A DNA stretch of 8,758 nt, taken from NCBI GenBank assembly GCA_014382645.1, contig JACNJI010000347.1, positions 1 through 8,758 on the forward strand, read 5' to 3'. Of the stretch, positions 1-5,693 are shown in pieces. The stretch comes from Verrucomicrobiota bacterium. GTDB lineage: Bacteria > Verrucomicrobiota > Verrucomicrobiia > Opitutales > Seribacteraceae. Within the stretch, counting starts at the first letter, position 1. Every line of letters begins with the position of its first letter. The notes under the pieces are model-generated. The model made no database searches, had not been told where the DNA came from, and saw only the letters and a list, made by a program, of their open reading frames with translations. A program made the translations under genes and the position numbers.

Positions 1-2
1 GG

Positions 3-104
3 AACACGGGGGGAAACGGTGCGACACCGAACGCGGGCCTCCCCCCAAGTTGGACGGTGACAAAAGAAAAGCGTAGAGGCAGGGTCATCAGGGCAGTGGA
101 ATAA
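3..104 (+). pseudogene. Frame-displaced N-terminal remnant of the PQQ beta-propeller gene
   Basis: Reading from base 3 gives an open stretch containing GNGATPNAGLPPSWTVTKE (about bases 12-68), ending at TAA 102-104. A G-N-G-x-x-P-N-A-x-L-P-x-x-W-T pattern is what I expect at the mature N-terminus of planctomycete/verrucomicrobial PQQ-like propeller proteins (the 'W-x-G-P-x-G-x-G' region). It lies immediately upstream of the propeller body, which is read in a different frame from about base 110. The preceding bases form long G, A and C runs, and all three frames carry a stop between 58 and 104. Either the gene is inactivated here, or the extreme left edge carries several small insertions/deletions from sequencing or assembly. 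I favour edge errors because the downstream 336 codons are intact. Confidence 0.5.
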
Positions 105-115
105 CCAGTACAATA

Positions 116-1126
116 GTGGTTGGGGATCGCCACTACCAAAATGCCTCCAGTGGTCCTCGGCAAGAACGCCTTCACATCTTTGCAATAAACGCCAAGAACG
201 GCGAGACCATTTGGGAACGCCAATTTCAAGCTACCGGACGAACCGTTTGTCACAAGAAGACCTGCGTCGCAGCCCCTACCGCAGTGAGTGATGGGAAAGT
301 GGTAGTGGCCCAGTTCTCATCGAACGATGTTTTCTGCCTCGATCTGGCCGGCAACCTCAAGTGGCTCCGAGGGTTGACCCTCGACTACCCCAACGCGGCG
401 AACAGCTTGGGGATGTCGTCCTCACCGGTAATAGCCAGTGGCGTGTTCGTCACCCAAGTGGAAAACGACGCCGACTCCTTTTCCGCAGGACTTGACCTTG
501 AGACGGGCAAGACCCTCTGGCGTAAATCTCGACCCAAAGGAGCCAACTGGACCTCCCCCACGGTTTTTAAAGGCGGAAAGGGAGAAGAACTCGTAGTCCT
601 CCAGTCCGGCAAAGGGTTGCTGGTTCTCGAACCCAAAACGGGAAAGGATCGCTGGAAATACGAAGAAGGAGCTGCCACAATACCTTCCACGACCGTAATG
701 GGAGACAGTTTGTTCATTCCCTCCAACGGTCTCACCGCTGTCAAACCCCGCGAAGACGGACATTCTCACACCCAGCTTTGGCGAGCCAATAAACTCGCAC
801 CCGGCACGGCAAGTCCCGTAGTGGCAGGGGATAAGATTTACGTGCTGAACAAAGCAAACGTTCTTACGTCGGCCAATCCTTCCAACGGAGAACTCGGTTG
901 GCGTCTTCGACTCAAGGGACCCTTTAGTGGGTCACCCGTAGCAAACAAGACGCACTTCTACGTATTTAGCGAGAATGGATTAGGCCAAGTGGTCGACCTC
1001 TCCGGCGAAGAGGGTAAAGTGGTCTCCACCGTCGATCTCAAGGAAACCATCCTCTGCACTCCGGCGATTTCGGGCAACGCCCTCTACATCCGCTCCGACG
1101 CCCTCCTCTGGAAGTTCGGCGGCTAA
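116..1126 (+). CDS. PQQ-like beta-propeller repeat protein (5' end disrupted)
   Basis: This is a non-enzymatic-looking beta-propeller of the PQQ-like/BamB superfamily. Planctomycetota and Verrucomicrobiota encode many of these as exported proteins, usually of unknown ligand. Seen directly are repeated blade motifs of the type 'G-x-x-x-W': NGETIWERQF (residues 28-37), ETGKTLWRKS (129-138), KTGKDRWKYE (174-183), TQLWRANK (219-226) and NGELGWRLRL (257-266). The body also carries the family's conserved blocks GDRHYQNASSGP (3-14), CHKKTCVAAPT (45-55) and YPNAANSLGMSSSPV (91-105). The GTG at 116 is only the first possible start after the stop at 74-76. It falls inside a beta-strand and has no ribosome-binding site, so it is not the biological start. 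The true N-terminus, with its signal peptide, lies upstream and is frame-broken or outside the window. The gene converges on the cytochrome c/LRR gene, with stop codons only 13 bases apart. Confidence 0.85.
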   Translation: MVGDRHYQNASSGPRQERLHIFAINAKNGETIWERQFQATGRTVCHKKTCVAAPTAVSDGKVVVAQFSSNDVFCLDLAGNLKWLRGLTLDYPNAANSLGMSSSPVIASGVFVTQVENDADSFSAGLDLETGKTLWRKSRPKGANWTSPTVFKGGKGEELVVLQSGKGLLVLEPKTGKDRWKYEEGAATIPSTTVMGDSLFIPSNGLTAVKPREDGHSHTQLWRANKLAPGTASPVVAGDKIYVLNKANVLTSANPSNGELGWRLRLKGPFSGSPVANKTHFYVFSENGLGQVVDLSGEEGKVVSTVDLKETILCTPAISGNALYIRSDALLWKFGG

Positions 1127-1139
1127 AGTTGCACTTGCC

Positions 1140-2126
1140 TTAAATCCGAGTTTTTAACTCGGGGATTCGTTTGCGGAGGGCTTCTGCGCCTTGACTGGTC
1201 GCAGAGCTCTTCCATAGGTAGATCTCGCGCAGGCTCTTGCACTTGCCAAGTTTGCGAAGACCTGCGTCACCTACCTCAGTTCCTCCAAGATTTAGGTAGC
1301 TCAAGTACTTCAATCCCGACAATTCCTCGAGATTGGCGTCGGAAACCTTTGTATCTCTCAGATCAAGGCGCGTAATGCGCGGAAAGGTCTTGAGGGTCGC
1401 GAAACATTCGCTCGTCACTTTGGTACGAGCGAGGTCGAGCTTGCAGATGTGCTGCCGAAGGGGCGCTAGCTTGGCGAGATCCTCGTCTCCGGAGCTTGCT
1501 GACTCTGCGAGGAAACGTACTTCAAGCAAGGAGCTTCCTATCCCGATGGAACGAACCAAGGCTCCAGTGCTTTCACGAACTTTGCTCAATGTTTCCTCGG
1601 GTAGTGGCTTCAAGCCCTTGGCCACTTCATCGTAAAACTTGTGGTAAGAAGGGGAATATTCAACTTTAGCCTGAACTCCATCGACGTACTTTTCGGCTCC
1701 ATCAGTGGCGCCTACCCAAGTGCCGAAATCTACTCCTTGGGCAATCCACTTGCGAATCACTTCCTGCTGAGAGGAGGTGAGAGGATCGCCCTTGGGCGGC
1801 ATCACGTCGTCGTCATCCGACGGAAGCGTGATTCGTCGATACAAAGGACTTTCACTGGGGTGATTGGGGGCAATCACCTTGCCGTCGTCGCCACCGTGAA
1901 GGATGTGAACGCCGCCATCGAGACGAAGTCCCGCCTTGGGCTTCTTCAATTTACCGTTTTGCTCGTAGGGCGCTTTGTGGCACTCAATGCAGCGATCCTG
2001 CAATATGGGCAAGACCTCCTTTTGGAAGTCTATTTGGGCAGTCGCCGGAATCACGAAGGAAGAAAGAGAGAAAAACGGTAGATATCTATAAATCACGGAA
2101 TTCAAAATAACTATAATTGAATGCAA
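1140..2126 (-). CDS. Secreted planctomycete-type cytochrome c domain protein with leucine-rich repeats
   Basis: This is an exported protein with a single c-type haem site followed by LRRs. Residues 1-30 form a hydrophobic signal peptide ending ATA/Q. Haem attachment motif CIECH is at 46-50. The block MPPKGDPLTSSQQEVIRKWI (109-128), with a likely axial Met at 109, is diagnostic of the PSCyt1/planctomycete cytochrome c family. A linker (about 140-205) leads to four or so 24-residue LRRs (about 218-320; LDLARTKVTSE, LDLRDTKVSDANL, LNLGGTEVGDAGL). Family members usually sit in the periplasm or cell surface and are thought to act in electron transfer linked to carbohydrate oxidation; the actual role is unknown. 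The start is uncertain. TTG at 2126 is the longest choice, while GTG at 2096 gives a compact 20-residue signal peptide. Neither has a clear ribosome-binding site. It is transcribed divergently from the DUF6807-sulfatase run. Confidence 0.85.
   Translation of the reverse strand: MHSIIVILNSVIYRYLPFFSLSSFVIPATAQIDFQKEVLPILQDRCIECHKAPYEQNGKLKKPKAGLRLDGGVHILHGGDDGKVIAPNHPSESPLYRRITLPSDDDDVMPPKGDPLTSSQQEVIRKWIAQGVDFGTWVGATDGAEKYVDGVQAKVEYSPSYHKFYDEVAKGLKPLPEETLSKVRESTGALVRSIGIGSSLLEVRFLAESASSGDEDLAKLAPLRQHICKLDLARTKVTSECFATLKTFPRITRLDLRDTKVSDANLEELSGLKYLSYLNLGGTEVGDAGLRKLGKCKSLREIYLWKSSATSQGAEALRKRIPELKTRI
1146..1162. terminator. Hairpin between convergent genes, possible bidirectional terminator
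   Basis: A perfect 7-base-pair inverted repeat, CCGAGTT-TTT-AACTCGG, lies 19 bases past the stop of the propeller gene. It sits inside the last codons of the opposing cytochrome gene. It is well placed to end transcription of the plus-strand gene. However, no run of T follows on either strand, so a classical intrinsic terminator is not shown, and the loop is only three bases. Confidence 0.35.
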
Positions 2127-2138
2127 TACCAGTTTCGT

Positions 2139-2166
2139 TTGAGCAGTTTCATTAAAATCTTAAAAT
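2139..2166 (+). promoter_or_regulatory. Candidate sigma-70 type promoter for the DUF6807-sulfatase-transporter run
   Basis: TTGAGC (2139-2144) and TAAAAT (2161-2166) are separated by 16 bases, matching 4/6 and 5/6 of the TTGACA/TATAAT consensus. They lie in the AT-rich gap between divergent genes. A start near 2172 would give a leader of about 80 bases. The assignment rests on sequence resemblance alone; AT-rich DNA gives such matches by chance. Confidence 0.3.
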
Positions 2167-2174
2167 AAGGAAAC

Positions 2175-2242
2175 CCAAGATTACGCTTGGAAAAGAGAGC
2201 AACCAAGCATTTGCTGAACCACCTTTTCGACAACAATCCAAG
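2175..2242 (+). other. Interlocking CCAAG/CTTGG inverted repeats in the 5' leader
   Basis: CCAAG occurs at 2175-2179, 2203-2207 and 2238-2242, with a single CTTGG at 2186-2190 between the first two. The CTTGG can pair with the upstream copy (loop of 6) or with either downstream copy, so the hairpins exclude one another. A second small repeat, AGCAA (2198-2202) with TTGCT (2211-2215), overlaps the same region. All of this lies between the candidate promoter and the ATG at 2253. It could be an operator or a leader RNA switch, but five-base arms are short and chance is a real possibility. Confidence 0.25.
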
Positions 2243-2252
2243 AACAACAATC

Positions 2253-3212
2253 ATGAGCAATAAAACCCTTTCCCTTTCGGCCTCCCTCATCGTGATCCTA
2301 TGTATCAACGCCATGCCCTCGGCATTTGCAGAAAAGGGTTTCTCTTGGAAGGACGAACCCGGCAAACACGTCGACCTGCAAAAAGACGGAAAGAACATTG
2401 CCCGCTACGTCTACGAGCGCATGGATCCCAATGACCGCGAGCGCACCTATAAGCCATTCCATCACGTCTACCAATCCGATGGCAAAGAGTTCCTCACCAA
2501 GGGCCCCGGCGGAAAATTCACACACCATCGCGGCATATACTTTGGGTTCTCCAAGTGCTCCGCGCAAAACAAGAACGGCAAGAAGGTTGGAGTCGACACC
2601 TGGCACTGCAGAGGCGGTTACCAAACGCATGAAAAGTTCCTCGCTCAAGAAGGCGGAGACAAGGCCGTCCAAAAAACGGAGATCGCATGGCGGGTGGATG
2701 ACGGCGCCGTGTTCGCCACCGAGCATCGCCAGCTCACCTTTTCCCACCGAGAGGACGGCTCCTTGCAAGTGGACTTCGAATCCAATCTAAGCACAACGCA
2801 GGACAAGGTCAGTCTCGACGGCGACCCCCAGCACGCAGGCTTTCAGTTTCGCGCTTCCAACGAGGTGGCCGCATCCACGGGCAAGCAAACTTACTATGTC
2901 CGCCCGAACGATGGGAAGGGTTCCGAAGGTAAAACCAAGAACTGGCCCGGCAATAAGGACATGAAGGACCTCCCGTGGAAGGGGCAAAGCATCGTAGTTG
3001 GAGGGAAGCGCTACTTCACCGTCTACTTGGATCACCCATCCAACCCGAAACCATCCTTCTACAGCGAGCGCGACTACGGGCGTTTCGGTTCCTACTTCAA
3101 GACGGAGATCACCCCGAGCAAATCCTTGTCCATAAAATATCGACTGGTCATCAAGCAAGGCGAACGCACATCCGACGAGTGCGCTGCCCTTAGTAAAGAA
3201 TTCTTAAAGTAG
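2253..3212 (+). CDS. Secreted DUF6807 (PF14100, 'PmoA-like') family protein
   Basis: This is an exported protein of the DUF6807 family. The old family name 'methane oxygenase PmoA' is misleading: this is not a subunit of membrane methane monooxygenase and lacks its transmembrane helices. Its activity is not established. The family is common beside sulfatases and glycan-degrading genes in Verrucomicrobiota and Planctomycetota. I chose ATG at 2253 because it yields a typical signal peptide (residues 1-26, cleavage after AFA). The TTG at 2187 would add 22 polar residues before it. Characteristic blocks are THHRGIYFGFSKCS (90-103, with the HHRG core), VDTWHC (114-119), GDPQHAGFQFR (190-200) and HPSNPKPSFYSERDYGRFG (261-279). 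At 319 residues the length is usual. No good Shine-Dalgarno precedes the start. The sulfatase gene begins 26 bases after its stop, indicating co-transcription and probably a common substrate. Confidence 0.85.
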   Translation: MSNKTLSLSASLIVILCINAMPSAFAEKGFSWKDEPGKHVDLQKDGKNIARYVYERMDPNDRERTYKPFHHVYQSDGKEFLTKGPGGKFTHHRGIYFGFSKCSAQNKNGKKVGVDTWHCRGGYQTHEKFLAQEGGDKAVQKTEIAWRVDDGAVFATEHRQLTFSHREDGSLQVDFESNLSTTQDKVSLDGDPQHAGFQFRASNEVAASTGKQTYYVRPNDGKGSEGKTKNWPGNKDMKDLPWKGQSIVVGGKRYFTVYLDHPSNPKPSFYSERDYGRFGSYFKTEITPSKSLSIKYRLVIKQGERTSDECAALSKEFLK

Positions 3213-3238
3213 TTTAAGCACAGGCAGAGTATTTAGAG

Positions 3239-4621
3239 ATGAACAGTCGTTTCCTTGTACTGGTTTTCTGGTTTACCTTAACACTCTCCGCCAGAGCCGA
3301 GGACAGGCCTCCCAATTTCGTGGTCATCTTCTGCGACGACTTGGGTTATGCCGATCTCGGATGCTTCGGGGCAAAGAAGATCAAGACTCCCAACATCGAT
3401 CGCATGGCCGCCGAAGGCATGCGACTGACGAGCTTCTACTCCACCTGCAGCGTGTGCACACCCTCGCGTTCCAGCTTACTCACGGGGTGTTATCCCAGAC
3501 GCGTGAACATGCACGTGAACCACGAGAACCTTTGCGTACTGTTCCCCGCGGATCGAAAGGGATTGAACCCGGAGGAAACGACAATAGCGGAAACGTTGAA
3601 GGCCAAGGACTACGCCACCATTTGCGTGGGAAAATGGCATGTGGGTGATCACCCGAACTTCCTGCCTCACAAACAGGGCTTCGATTCCTACTTCGGAATT
3701 CCGTATTCAAACGACATGAATCGCAAAGAGGTGCCGTTGCCCCTTCTTAGAAATGAAAGAGTTATCGAGTCTCCCGTCGACCAACCGATGCTCACCCCTC
3801 GTTACACCAAGGAAGTAGTCAACTTCATCTACGCGAACAAAGACAAACCGTTCCTCGTCTACCTACCGCATACTTTCCCCCATGTCCCGCTTTTCGCCAG
3901 CTCAAGATTCAAAGGCAAATCCGAACGCGGTCGCTATGGGGACACGATTGAGGAAATCGACTGGTCAACGGGGGAAATACTCAAGGCTCTCAAAAACACG
4001 GGTGTGGATGAAAACACCATGGTTCTCTTCACCTCGGACAACGGCTCACAGCAAAAGGGCAGCAACTTTCCCCTGCGTGGACGTAAAGGACAAACGTGGG
4101 AAGGCGGGCAACGAGTACCCTGCGTCGCGAGATGGCCGGGCAAGATTCCCGAAGGTTCCGAAAGTTCCGAAATCATTTCAACACTGGACTTCCTTCCCAC
4201 CTTCGCCAAGCTAGCCGGAGTACCCTTGCCCGAAAAGACCATCGACGGGCATGACGCGAGCGACATTCTGCTTGGCGAAAAAGGCGCCAAGTCCAAGCAC
4301 GAGGCCTTTTACTATTACCAGATGGACCAACTCCAATGCGTTAGGGCGGGAAAGTGGAAGCTTCACCTCGCCCTTGAGAGCAAAAAACGCAACTGGGGCA
4401 AACCCGAAGGCAAGGCGCCCCAACAACTGTACGATCTCGATAAAGACATAGGGGAGACGACGGAGGTGTCGCCCGATCATCCGGATGTGGTTAAACGCCT
4501 GCTGGCGCTCGCCGAAAAAGCCCGGTCGGAACTTGGCGACGTTGACAAACCAGGCAAAGGACAGCGCAAAGCCGGTTGGGTGGAAAAAGCCTCTCCCCGT
4601 CTCATGAAATTACCGAATTGA
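3239..4621 (+). CDS. Secreted formylglycine-dependent sulfatase (S1/arylsulfatase A family)
   Basis: This enzyme hydrolyses a sulfate ester, probably on a sulfated polysaccharide or oligosaccharide, after export. Residues 1-20 form a signal peptide (cut near SARA/ED). The catalytic signature CTPSRSSLLTG is at 73-83. Cys73 (codon 3455-3457) is the residue converted to formylglycine by a separate maturase, not encoded here. Metal and substrate-site residues expected of the fold are present: Asp33-Asp34 in FCDDLGYADLG, Lys132 and His134 in GKWHVGDH, His211 and His215 in LPHTFPHVP, and Asp267-Asn268 in TSDNGS. Lys283 in LRGRKGQTWEGG is likely in the site too. The C-terminal subdomain (about 360-460) carries the usual GKWKLH and QLYDLDKDIGETTEV elements. 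At 460 residues it is full length with no missing catalytic residue. I cannot assign an S1 subfamily or substrate from sequence alone. It sits between the DUF6807 gene and a transporter gene. Confidence 0.95.
   Translation: MNSRFLVLVFWFTLTLSARAEDRPPNFVVIFCDDLGYADLGCFGAKKIKTPNIDRMAAEGMRLTSFYSTCSVCTPSRSSLLTGCYPRRVNMHVNHENLCVLFPADRKGLNPEETTIAETLKAKDYATICVGKWHVGDHPNFLPHKQGFDSYFGIPYSNDMNRKEVPLPLLRNERVIESPVDQPMLTPRYTKEVVNFIYANKDKPFLVYLPHTFPHVPLFASSRFKGKSERGRYGDTIEEIDWSTGEILKALKNTGVDENTMVLFTSDNGSQQKGSNFPLRGRKGQTWEGGQRVPCVARWPGKIPEGSESSEIISTLDFLPTFAKLAGVPLPEKTIDGHDASDILLGEKGAKSKHEAFYYYQMDQLQCVRAGKWKLHLALESKKRNWGKPEGKAPQQLYDLDKDIGETTEVSPDHPDVVKRLLALAEKARSELGDVDKPGKGQRKAGWVEKASPRLMKLPN
4155..4172 (+). 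repeat. Exact 9-base tandem duplication inside the sulfatase
   Basis: The nonamer GTTCCGAAA occurs twice head to tail, giving the Ser/Glu-rich stretch EGSESSEI at about residues 306-312. This lies in a surface-loop-like segment just after the PGKIP block. It keeps frame, so the enzyme is not disrupted. Confidence 0.6.
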
Positions 4622-4634
4622 GGAATCTTTCCTC
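4620..4634 (+). other. Hairpin bridging sulfatase stop and transporter start
   Basis: GAGGAA-TCT-TTCCTC is a perfect 6-base-pair stem with a three-base loop. It begins within the sulfatase TGA and ends 6 bases before the transporter ATG at 4641. It holds the only purine-rich, Shine-Dalgarno-like stretch in this gap (GAGGA), which would be paired when the hairpin forms. It could tie transporter translation to ribosomes finishing the sulfatase, or be a weak processing/termination site. No T-run follows it. Confidence 0.35.
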
Positions 4635-4640
4635 GACCAC

Positions 4641-5522
4641 ATGACCCCTCTCCTGCTGGCTTTCGTCGCGGGAGCCCTGTACGGCATTTCCGCGCTGTTC
4701 TTCAAGAGAGCCCTGGATACGGGTGCGGGCACCTTTCGTTCCCTCGCCTACTCGAACTGGCTCATCACCCTCATTTTCATTCCATACCCCTTCCTTGCCG
4801 AGCAAGCGTTCACTTATTCGACCCTGGAGAACGGACTCCTCCTCGGTCTCCTCTTCTTCACCTCGCAGGCAGCTTGCTTCCTTGCCTTGCGTAGGGGTGA
4901 AGCCTCCGTCATCACTCCCGTCCTTGGCTCGAAATCCCTTTTCGTTGCAGTATTCCTTGTCCTTCTCGGGTTCAAGGACTCCCTGCCCTCTGAGACTTGG
5001 TGGGCGGCCGGACTCGCAGGAATCGCCGTGGTGTTACTCGGTTGGCCTACCAAGAACTACCGCCCCTCCTTGATCGGTCTAGGGCTCGCCATCCTCACCG
5101 CAGCCGGTTTCGGACTCACTGACGCCCTCGTACCACACTTCGCCAAGACCACCGACCCGTTTCACTTACTCTTCGTGATGGTGGCGACGGTAGGACTCCT
5201 TTCCGTTTTTCTAATTCCCGTCAGCCAAGGCCCCTTCCTCGGTTGGCGGAAAGAAGCCGACAAATGGCTCCTTCTGGGAAGTATCCCCATGGCGCTTCAG
5301 GCAATGCTGATGTCTATCGCAATCGGCTTCTTCGACGTGCCCACCGAAGCCAATGTCTTCTACGCTTCCCGCGGTCTATGGAGCATTCTTTTCGTAGCTT
5401 GGTTCGGATCATTTATCGGAATTAGCGAGGGGGGTGCCCCAAAGGGAGTTCTCGTCAGGCGCTTCCTTGGAGCCGCTCTTCTACTCGCAGGAATTTATCT
5501 AGCCCCACCTAGCCCTGGATGA
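4641..5522 (+). CDS. EamA/DMT-superfamily inner-membrane transporter
   Basis: This is a ten-helix permease of the drug/metabolite transporter superfamily. These proteins export or import small metabolites such as amino acids, sugars or nucleotide-sugar-related compounds; the substrate here cannot be told. Hydrophobic segments lie at about residues 3-22, 36-54, 64-83, 89-110, 119-135, 143-164, 175-193, 208-231, 239-260 and 271-289. This is the two-repeat (5+5) EamA layout. Each repeat ends with the family's typical pattern, for example RRGEASVITPVLGSKSLFVAVF in the first half. The 293-residue length is standard. ATG at 4641 lies 19 bases after the sulfatase stop, on the same strand, which argues for a shared transcript. 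A free Shine-Dalgarno is lacking; the purine-rich stretch upstream is inside a hairpin. The physical link to a secreted sulfatase suggests transport of a product or an accompanying metabolite, but that is inference. Confidence 0.85.
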   Translation: MTPLLLAFVAGALYGISALFFKRALDTGAGTFRSLAYSNWLITLIFIPYPFLAEQAFTYSTLENGLLLGLLFFTSQAACFLALRRGEASVITPVLGSKSLFVAVFLVLLGFKDSLPSETWWAAGLAGIAVVLLGWPTKNYRPSLIGLGLAILTAAGFGLTDALVPHFAKTTDPFHLLFVMVATVGLLSVFLIPVSQGPFLGWRKEADKWLLLGSIPMALQAMLMSIAIGFFDVPTEANVFYASRGLWSILFVAWFGSFIGISEGGAPKGVLVRRFLGAALLLAGIYLAPPSPG

Positions 5523-5693
5523 GTAAATCAAGGCTTAAGAAGGGGACAGGATTACCTCTCAATTTATTGCCCTAGAAGATCATCCAAGGCAAAAAGCAGA
5601 ATCCGACCTAGGCATTCACCTCACCACAAAGCAAGTCTGATGATTTCGAGAGGAATAGTATTAACTCAAGCCAATCGTGGTCGTGCCTAATTC
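5523..5693. other. Intergenic gap between convergent transporter and deiminase genes
   Basis: This 171-base stretch has no convincing ORF. The only structure I see is TTGCC (5567-5571) pairing with GGCAA (5588-5592) over a 16-base loop. It has no T-run on the plus strand and a weak AT stretch after it on the minus strand. A terminator for either gene is expected here but not demonstrated. Confidence 0.4.

Noticed and set aside
1641..2081. 146-codon open frame on the plus strand
   Set aside because: It lies wholly antisense to the cytochrome c/LRR gene, whose CxxCH and LRR motifs are clear; its product resembles nothing and it lacks a ribosome-binding site.
2187..2252. TTG-initiated 22-residue extension of the DUF6807 protein
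   Set aside because: The extension is polar and would bury the signal peptide; the ATG at 2253 gives a normal export signal.
2111..2398. 95-codon minus-strand frame across the divergent region
   Set aside because: It overlaps the signal peptide and N-terminus of the DUF6807 gene and shows no recognisable domain; only its last 13 codons (from ATG 2152) are of interest and are discussed as a start-site question.
2298..2768. 156-codon minus-strand frame
   Set aside because: It is a complementary shadow of the DUF6807 gene, which has conserved family motifs on the other strand.
2253..3212. Methane monooxygenase subunit A (the 'PmoA' label of the family)
   Set aside because: There are no membrane helices beyond a signal peptide and no pMMO metal motif; the label is a historical misnomer of PF14100.
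5567..5592. Terminator hairpin TTGCC...GGCAA
   Set aside because: The stem is five base pairs with a 16-base loop and no adjacent T-run; too weak to call.
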